Both the position numbers and the translations under genes were made by a program. Below are positions 6,724-10,229 of a DNA stretch of 10,229 bases, in pieces; positions within the stretch are counted from its first letter, which is position 1, and each line of letters starts with the position of its first letter. The stretch is from positions 1 to 10,229 of the forward strand of contig CACWJV010000059.1 of the NCBI GenBank assembly GCA_902761265.1. The letters run 5' to 3'. Source of the DNA: Oscillospiraceae bacterium (GTDB taxonomy: Bacteria; Bacillota; Clostridia; Oscillospirales; Acutalibacteraceae). The notes below the pieces were generated by a model that saw only the letters and a list, made by a program, of their open reading frames with translations, searched no databases and was not told the DNA's origin.

Positions 6724-6752
6724 TTGCAGTTTATACTGAAATCGTGTAGAAT
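6724..6752 (+). promoter_or_regulatory. SigA-type promoter for the LCP gene
   Basis: A -35 box TTGCAG (6724-6729) and a -10 box TAGAAT (6747-6752) are separated by an ideal 17 bases. Transcription should start near 6759, giving a leader of about 25 bases before ATG 6785. The position just after a terminator supports an independent unit. Confidence 0.72.
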
Positions 6753-6784
6753 AGGAACACCAATACAATTCCGGAGTGAATGTT

Positions 6785-8140
6785 ATGGATGATATTTATT
6801 TTTCGGACAAGCCGAATCAAAATAAAAGAAAACCCAAATCAAATATCGACGAATCGTTTGAATCGGCGAAGGATACATTTTCAGGTGATCCGATGCCGGA
6901 AAAGACAAGAAAGAAATTTGTTGTGCAGATGCCTGATCATGAGCGTGACGTTGTGCTGCGCGACCGCACGCCGAAAGGCCGACCGGTGTCGAGTGAACCT
7001 GTGACGCCGAAGGTCCCGGATTATACGCCGTCAAAGACCAGTTCGTTTGACGATTCGGTTTATCTGCATCCTATGAAGACGCAGCAGCCGTCAATGCAAA
7101 ACCGACCGCCGCAGCCGAAGCCGACGAATGTAAACAGTCCGCGCCCGGCTGCACAACCGCAGCAGCGCCCGGCTGTTTCGCGTCCGCAGCCGGCAAATCG
7201 CAAACGAAAAAAGAAAAAGAGCGGCGTTTCCAAGGGAAAAGTCATCGGTATACTGCTGCTTGTGCTGGTACTGCTCTTTACGGGTCTGTTTGCTTATGGC
7301 TACGCGATTCTGGGCAAAGTCAGCTATGACAAAGACTTTTCTCATGAAAACAGCTACATCGAAGCCGGCGCACTGGCTAAGAGCGCAAAAGTGCGCAATA
7401 TTCTATGTATTGGCTCCGATGCGCGCAGCGAGATCGGCGGACAGCGCTCTGACACAATGGTATTGCTTTCCATCGATTCTGCCCATCATCAATTGAAGAT
7501 GACGTCGTTTTTGCGCGACTGCTACGTCTATATCCCGGCAAAGGGCTATAACGCCAAACTGAATGCAGCCTTTGCCTGGGGCGGCGCCAAAATGCTGATG
7601 GATACGATCGAATACAACTTCAAGGTTGATATTGACGATTATCTGATTATCGACTTTGAAGGCTTCAAAAAGCTGATCGATCTGATGGGCGGTCTTGATG
7701 TGGACGGCGTGACGGAAGCCGAAGCGAAATATATGCGTGATGTAGTCAAGATCATCTATTGCAAGGAAGGCAAAAACCACTTCACCGGCGCAGCGTCGCT
7801 GTGGTATTGCCGTATCCGGAAACTCGATGACGATTTCCATCGTACCGAGCGCCAGCGCAAGGTGATGAACGCAATTATGAAACAGGCCCTGCGACGCAAT
7901 CCGATCCAACTGATGAAGATCATCGAGCAGGTGCTGCCGATGCTGCAGACCAGTATGAGCCGTAACGATCTGCTTTCGGTCGGCGCTTCCGCCGTGTTCA
8001 ACTTTATCGGCGGCAAAAAACCGCAGCATCAGGTGCCTGCCGAAAATACATGGACAGGCCAGCGCATCAACGGTCAGGATGTTTTGCGGCTCGATTTGGA
8101 TCAGAACAGTCAGCTTCTCAAGCAGTTTTTGTATTCCTGA
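6785..8140 (+). CDS. LCP (LytR-CpsA-Psr) family cell-wall polymer ligase
   Basis: LCP enzymes move undecaprenyl-linked glycopolymers such as teichoic acids onto peptidoglycan on the outer face of the membrane. The 451-residue product has a long polar cytoplasmic region at 1-152, rich in Pro, Gln, Lys and Arg, with a polybasic KRKKKKSGVSKGK just before one membrane helix at about 153-176. The extracellular LCP domain follows, about 204-368: CIGSDAR (208-214), GGQRSDTMVL (218-227), TSFLRDCYV (240-248), YLIIDFEGF (286-294), LMGGLDVDG (300-308) and RIRKLDDDFHRTERQRK (343-359). The Arg/Asp pattern is that which grips the pyrophosphate lipid in this family. I use ATG 6785, eight bases after GGAG (6773-6776); a GTG at 6776 overlaps that site. 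Promoter and terminator bracket it as a single-gene unit. Some LCP proteins have other linkage substrates, so the polymer is not known. Confidence 0.93.
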   Translation: MDDIYFSDKPNQNKRKPKSNIDESFESAKDTFSGDPMPEKTRKKFVVQMPDHERDVVLRDRTPKGRPVSSEPVTPKVPDYTPSKTSSFDDSVYLHPMKTQQPSMQNRPPQPKPTNVNSPRPAAQPQQRPAVSRPQPANRKRKKKKSGVSKGKVIGILLLVLVLLFTGLFAYGYAILGKVSYDKDFSHENSYIEAGALAKSAKVRNILCIGSDARSEIGGQRSDTMVLLSIDSAHHQLKMTSFLRDCYVYIPAKGYNAKLNAAFAWGGAKMLMDTIEYNFKVDIDDYLIIDFEGFKKLIDLMGGLDVDGVTEAEAKYMRDVVKIIYCKEGKNHFTGAASLWYCRIRKLDDDFHRTERQRKVMNAIMKQALRRNPIQLMKIIEQVLPMLQTSMSRNDLLSVGASAVFNFIGGKKPQHQVPAENTWTGQRINGQDVLRLDLDQNSQLLKQFLYS

Positions 8141-8147
8141 ACGACAT

Positions 8148-8180
8148 ACACACCCGGCGCCCTGTCGGGTGTGTTTTCTT
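8148..8180 (+). terminator. Intrinsic terminator after the LCP gene
   Basis: ACACACCCG (8148-8156) pairs perfectly with CGGGTGTGT (8166-8174), a nine-pair stem with a nine-base loop, followed by TTTCTT. It begins eight bases after the stop codon. Confidence 0.88.
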
Positions 8181-8196
8181 GCAATTTGTCTGTCTC

Positions 8197-8226
8197 TTGC
8201 ATTTCAACATCTGATTATGGTATACT
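8197..8226 (+). promoter_or_regulatory. Extended -10 SigA-type promoter for the acyl-CoA synthetase gene
   Basis: A -35 box TTGCAT (8197-8202) and a -10 box TATACT (8221-8226) are 18 bases apart. TG at 8218-8219 plus one base precedes the -10 box, giving an extended -10 element. It lies 17 bases after the preceding terminator and 28 bases before ATG 8255. Confidence 0.78.
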
Positions 8227-8254
8227 ACGATCAAAGACGAGAGGAGGGAACGTC

Positions 8255-9997
8255 ATGTCTCAGCCAGACGCGCCGCGCCAGTTGTATGTACAGACCGTGA
8301 AAAGTATTCTGCAGTATAACGCCGTGCGCAATCCCGGCGCCACTGCGTTTTTGCTGCGTGACGACAACGGCGAAAAGGTGCGCGTGTCATACCGTAAACT
8401 CCTTAATACCGTCAACCGCCTCGGTACTTCTCTGCTGCGGCGCAATCTCGGCGGCGCACATATTGCCGTCATCGGCAAAAACAGTGCGAATTGGAGCTAT
8501 GCTTTCCTTGCTGTACTTTGCGGCGCGGGCGTTGCGGTGCCGATCGACCGGGAAATGACGGCGGAAAGCATGCTGCATGTGATCCGTTTCGCTTCTGTAA
8601 AAGCAGTATTTGCGGACGCTGCCGCATTGAAAAAGCTTAAAAGCGTTGAAAAAAAGCTTCCGAAAAAACTGCAGATTTTTTCCCTTGAACTGTCTGCCGA
8701 AGGCTTGCCGACGGTCAGCGAGCTGCTCATAGAAGGGGAAAGCTGTATTGATGAAGGCGACGACAGCTATATGCATCGCGCCATCGAACCGGAAGCACTG
8801 GCGTTGCTGCTCTTTACATCGGGCACAACCGACAATGCCAAAGCCGTCATGCTCTCCAACGCAAATCTTTGCTCTGATCTGATGCTCGTTTCCCGTCGCG
8901 TCCGTCTGTCAGCGCAGGACTCCACGCTTTGTGTGCTGCCGATGCATCACGCCTATCAGATGATCAGTATGCTGATGATGCTGTATGTCGGCGGTTCAGT
9001 CAGCTTTTGTCCGGGATTGCGCTATGTTTCCCGCGACCTTTCGTTCTATTCACCTACAGTATTTGTGACGGTGCCGCTGATGCTGGAAAAAATGCACGCT
9101 AAGATCTTCGCGGAGTTGTCTAAGCAAAGCGGTATCAAGCGCGTGTTTGCAACCGGGCGACTCTCGAGCTTGCTGGAACGTTTCGACTGGTCTGATTTTC
9201 GTAAATTTGTATTCAAGCTGATCCACAAGGCTTTCGGCGGCCGGCTGCGTATGATTATCTGCGGCGCCGCAGCGCTCAATCCCGATATCGCACGCGACTT
9301 TGCGTCGTTCGGTCTGCCGGTTGTGATCGGCTACGGCCTGACCGAGTGCAGTCCGATTGTGATGTGCAACACGCCGGACCATGCATTGCCGGACGGCGTC
9401 GGTCAGCCGCTGGATGAAGTCACGGTCGTTGTCGATCATATCAATGAAGACGGATCAGGAGAGCTTTGTGTCAAAGGGCCGGTCGTCATGCTGGGCTATT
9501 ACAAAAATAAAAAGGCGACCGCCGCGGCTATGCGCGACGGCTGGTTCCATACGGGCGACCTCGGTTTCTGCGATGAAAACGGCAATTATCACATCACCGG
9601 ACGCACCAAGAATGTTATCGTGACAAAGGGCGGCAAAAATATCTATCCGGAGGAACTGGAAGCATATCTTAACAATGATCCGGTTGTTTTGGAATCGCTG
9701 ATTTTCGGCGATGAACAGGACGGCGACGAGACCGTTGCCGTGCAGTTGGTCCCCGATGAAGAGGCGATCAAGGAAAAGATCGGCAAAAAAGAACTGTCCA
9801 GCGACGACGTGAAAAATGCAGTCCATGACGTGGTGGGGCGCATCAACCGGCTGTTGCCGAGTTATAAAACGATCCGCCGGGTGTTGATCCGCAAAGAGAA
9901 ACTCGAACGCGGCGGCACACAGAAAATCAAACGAAAAAAAGAATCCGATCTCCCGGGTTCCGATGAAGAAATAAAGCCGGAACAAACGGGCAAATAG
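8255..9997 (+). CDS. AMP-forming acyl-CoA synthetase-like (long-chain fatty acid-CoA ligase family)
   Basis: ANL-superfamily enzymes activate a carboxylic acid with ATP to an acyl-AMP and usually transfer it to CoA or a carrier protein. The 580-residue protein carries the phosphate loop TSGTTDNAKAVML (188-200), GYGLTECSP (359-367), GWFHTGDLG (429-437), GRTKNVIVTKGGKNIYPEE (449-467) and the C-terminal GGTQKIKR (553-560), in which Lys557 fits the adenylation lysine. The phosphate loop departs from TSGTTGxPKGV at three places but keeps TSGTT and the lysine. An overall long-chain FadD/COG1022 type fits best; the acid is not predictable. No signal peptide is seen; a hydrophobic patch near 82-96 is part of the fold. 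After Lys557 comes a charged tail of about 20 residues ending in EEIKPEQTGK. AGGAGGG at 8242-8248 fixes ATG 8255; the GTG at 8171 lies within the preceding terminator. It forms a single-gene unit. Confidence 0.9.
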   Translation: MSQPDAPRQLYVQTVKSILQYNAVRNPGATAFLLRDDNGEKVRVSYRKLLNTVNRLGTSLLRRNLGGAHIAVIGKNSANWSYAFLAVLCGAGVAVPIDREMTAESMLHVIRFASVKAVFADAAALKKLKSVEKKLPKKLQIFSLELSAEGLPTVSELLIEGESCIDEGDDSYMHRAIEPEALALLLFTSGTTDNAKAVMLSNANLCSDLMLVSRRVRLSAQDSTLCVLPMHHAYQMISMLMMLYVGGSVSFCPGLRYVSRDLSFYSPTVFVTVPLMLEKMHAKIFAELSKQSGIKRVFATGRLSSLLERFDWSDFRKFVFKLIHKAFGGRLRMIICGAAALNPDIARDFASFGLPVVIGYGLTECSPIVMCNTPDHALPDGVGQPLDEVTVVVDHINEDGSGELCVKGPVVMLGYYKNKKATAAAMRDGWFHTGDLGFCDENGNYHITGRTKNVIVTKGGKNIYPEELEAYLNNDPVVLESLIFGDEQDGDETVAVQLVPDEEAIKEKIGKKELSSDDVKNAVHDVVGRINRLLPSYKTIRRVLIRKEKLERGGTQKIKRKKESDLPGSDEEIKPEQTGK

Positions 9998-10030
9998 ACG
10001 GCTGCCTTCTGGCGGCTGTTTTTTTGTTTT
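9998..10030 (+). terminator. Intrinsic terminator after the acyl-CoA synthetase gene
   Basis: ACGGCTGCC (9998-10006) pairs with GGCGGCTGT (10011-10019) over nine positions, two of them G-U, around a TTCT loop. The run TTTTTTTTGTTTT follows. It starts immediately after the stop codon. Confidence 0.9.
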
Positions 10031-10046
10031 CTGACTCTGCGCATTG

Positions 10047-10086
10047 TATACAAAAACTTCGTGAAAATCAGTGGATTTTATACAAA
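10047..10086. repeat. Paired TATACAAA repeats flanking a small palindrome
   Basis: TATACAAA occurs at 10047-10054 and again at 10079-10086, 32 bases apart, about three helical turns. Between them AAAATC (10064-10069) and GATTTT (10074-10079) form an inverted repeat with a four-base gap. The group lies 8 bases upstream of the -35 box of the next promoter. It could be an operator or activator site, but AT-rich repeats of this length may arise by chance. Confidence 0.35.
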
Positions 10087-10093
10087 CGATCTG

Positions 10094-10122
10094 TAGACTT
10101 TTTCCATTGGTTATAGTATAAT
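10094..10122 (+). promoter_or_regulatory. SigA-type promoter for the right-edge gene
   Basis: A consensus -10 box TATAAT (10117-10122) lies 17 bases after TAGACT (10094-10099), which matches TTGACA at four of six positions. Transcription should begin near 10129-10130, leaving a leader of almost 60 bases before ATG 10188. Confidence 0.72.
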
Positions 10123-10129
10123 ATGCACA

Positions 10130-10170
10130 GCGATCAACCGTTTTCATTGTACTAATTGACGGTGAATCGC
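10130..10170 (+). promoter_or_regulatory. Imperfect stem-loop in the leader of the right-edge gene
   Basis: GCGAT (10130-10134) pairs with ATCGC (10166-10170) and ACCGT (10137-10141) with ACGGT (10159-10163), separated by a CA/GA internal mismatch and closing a 17-base loop. The structure starts at about the expected transcript 5' end and stops three bases before the ribosome site. It may protect or control the mRNA, or be a DNA operator read as an inverted repeat. No known riboswitch or T-box motif was recognised. Confidence 0.45.
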
Positions 10171-10187
10171 AGAAAGGTGTGCATATC

Positions 10188-10229
10188 ATGAAAATCATTA
10201 ACACCGAACACTTTGCCATTCAGCGTAAA
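10188..10229 (+). CDS. Unidentified protein, first 14 codons only (3' truncated)
   Basis: An ATG at 10188 follows AAAGGTG (10173-10179) by eight bases and opens a frame reading MKIINTEHFAIQRK to the end of the window. A strong promoter lies upstream, and no stop is met. Fourteen residues are not enough to name a family, so I give no function. The start is well supported by the ribosome site and promoter. Confidence 0.6.
   Translation, partial: MKIINTEHFAIQRK

Noticed and set aside
8171..8254. GTG at 8171 as a start giving a 28-residue N-terminal extension of the synthetase
   Set aside because: It lies within the LCP terminator and upstream of the promoter's -10 box, so it would not be in the transcript; AGGAGGG directly precedes ATG 8255.
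9455..10219. A 254-codon minus-strand open frame extending through the right intergenic region
   Set aside because: It runs antisense through the conserved 3' part of the synthetase gene, the terminator and a promoter, and shows no coherent domain.
1..10229. A novel defence system, mobile element or CRISPR array
   Set aside because: No transposase, integrase, toxin-antitoxin pair, nuclease, reverse transcriptase or repeat array was seen on either strand; the genes are mostly conserved chromosomal ones in a known order.

Overview
The window looks like the chromosome of a spore-forming, Gram-positive Firmicute of the class Clostridia, perhaps an Oscillospiraceae/Ruminococcaceae-type lineage. 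The evidence is: (i) the gene order rsmB-rlmN-prpC-prkC-rsgA, which is the conserved Firmicute block also found in Bacillus subtilis; (ii) a tiny spoVM-like sporulation gene downstream; (iii) strong Shine-Dalgarno sites, TTGNNN/TATAAT-type promoters and hairpin-plus-T-run terminators; (iv) moderate base composition. The lineage below class level is inference. All confidently identified genes lie on the + strand; long reading frames on the - strand are shadows of these genes.

Positions 1-6347 hold a tightly packed operon already under way at the left edge. It starts with the C-terminal part of a YugP-type membrane zinc metallopeptidase (HEAGH motif), then rsmB (16S rRNA m5C methyltransferase), rlmN (23S rRNA/tRNA m2A radical-SAM methyltransferase), prpC/stp (PP2C phosphatase), prkC/stkP (PASTA Ser/Thr kinase with three PASTA repeats and a long Thr-rich tail) and rsgA (circularly permuted 30S-assembly GTPase). 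Several junctions overlap or nearly abut, suggesting translational coupling. The operon links ribosome maturation with the phosphatase-kinase pair that reads cell-wall fragments.

Positions 6348-6700 hold two very small genes: a 50-residue two-helix membrane protein of unknown function with a GTG start, and a 25-residue SpoVM-like peptide, also with a GTG start. A hairpin terminator follows. In B. subtilis, rpe and thiN lie between rsgA and spoVM; here both are absent and the unknown 50-residue gene takes their place.

Positions 6724-8180 are a single-gene unit: a SigA-type promoter, an LCP (LytR-CpsA-Psr) cell-wall polymer ligase with an unusually long disordered cytoplasmic N-terminus, and a strong terminator. 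Positions 8197-10030 are another single-gene unit: an extended -10 promoter, an AMP-forming acyl-CoA synthetase-like enzyme, and a terminator. Positions 10031-10229 carry a strong promoter, an imperfect stem-loop that begins at about the expected transcription start, and the first 14 codons of an unidentified gene.

I saw no mobile elements, CRISPR arrays, tRNA or rRNA genes. The window is largely a conserved housekeeping region. The least ordinary parts are the two tiny genes, the low-complexity extensions on the kinase and the LCP protein, and the structured leader at the right edge.
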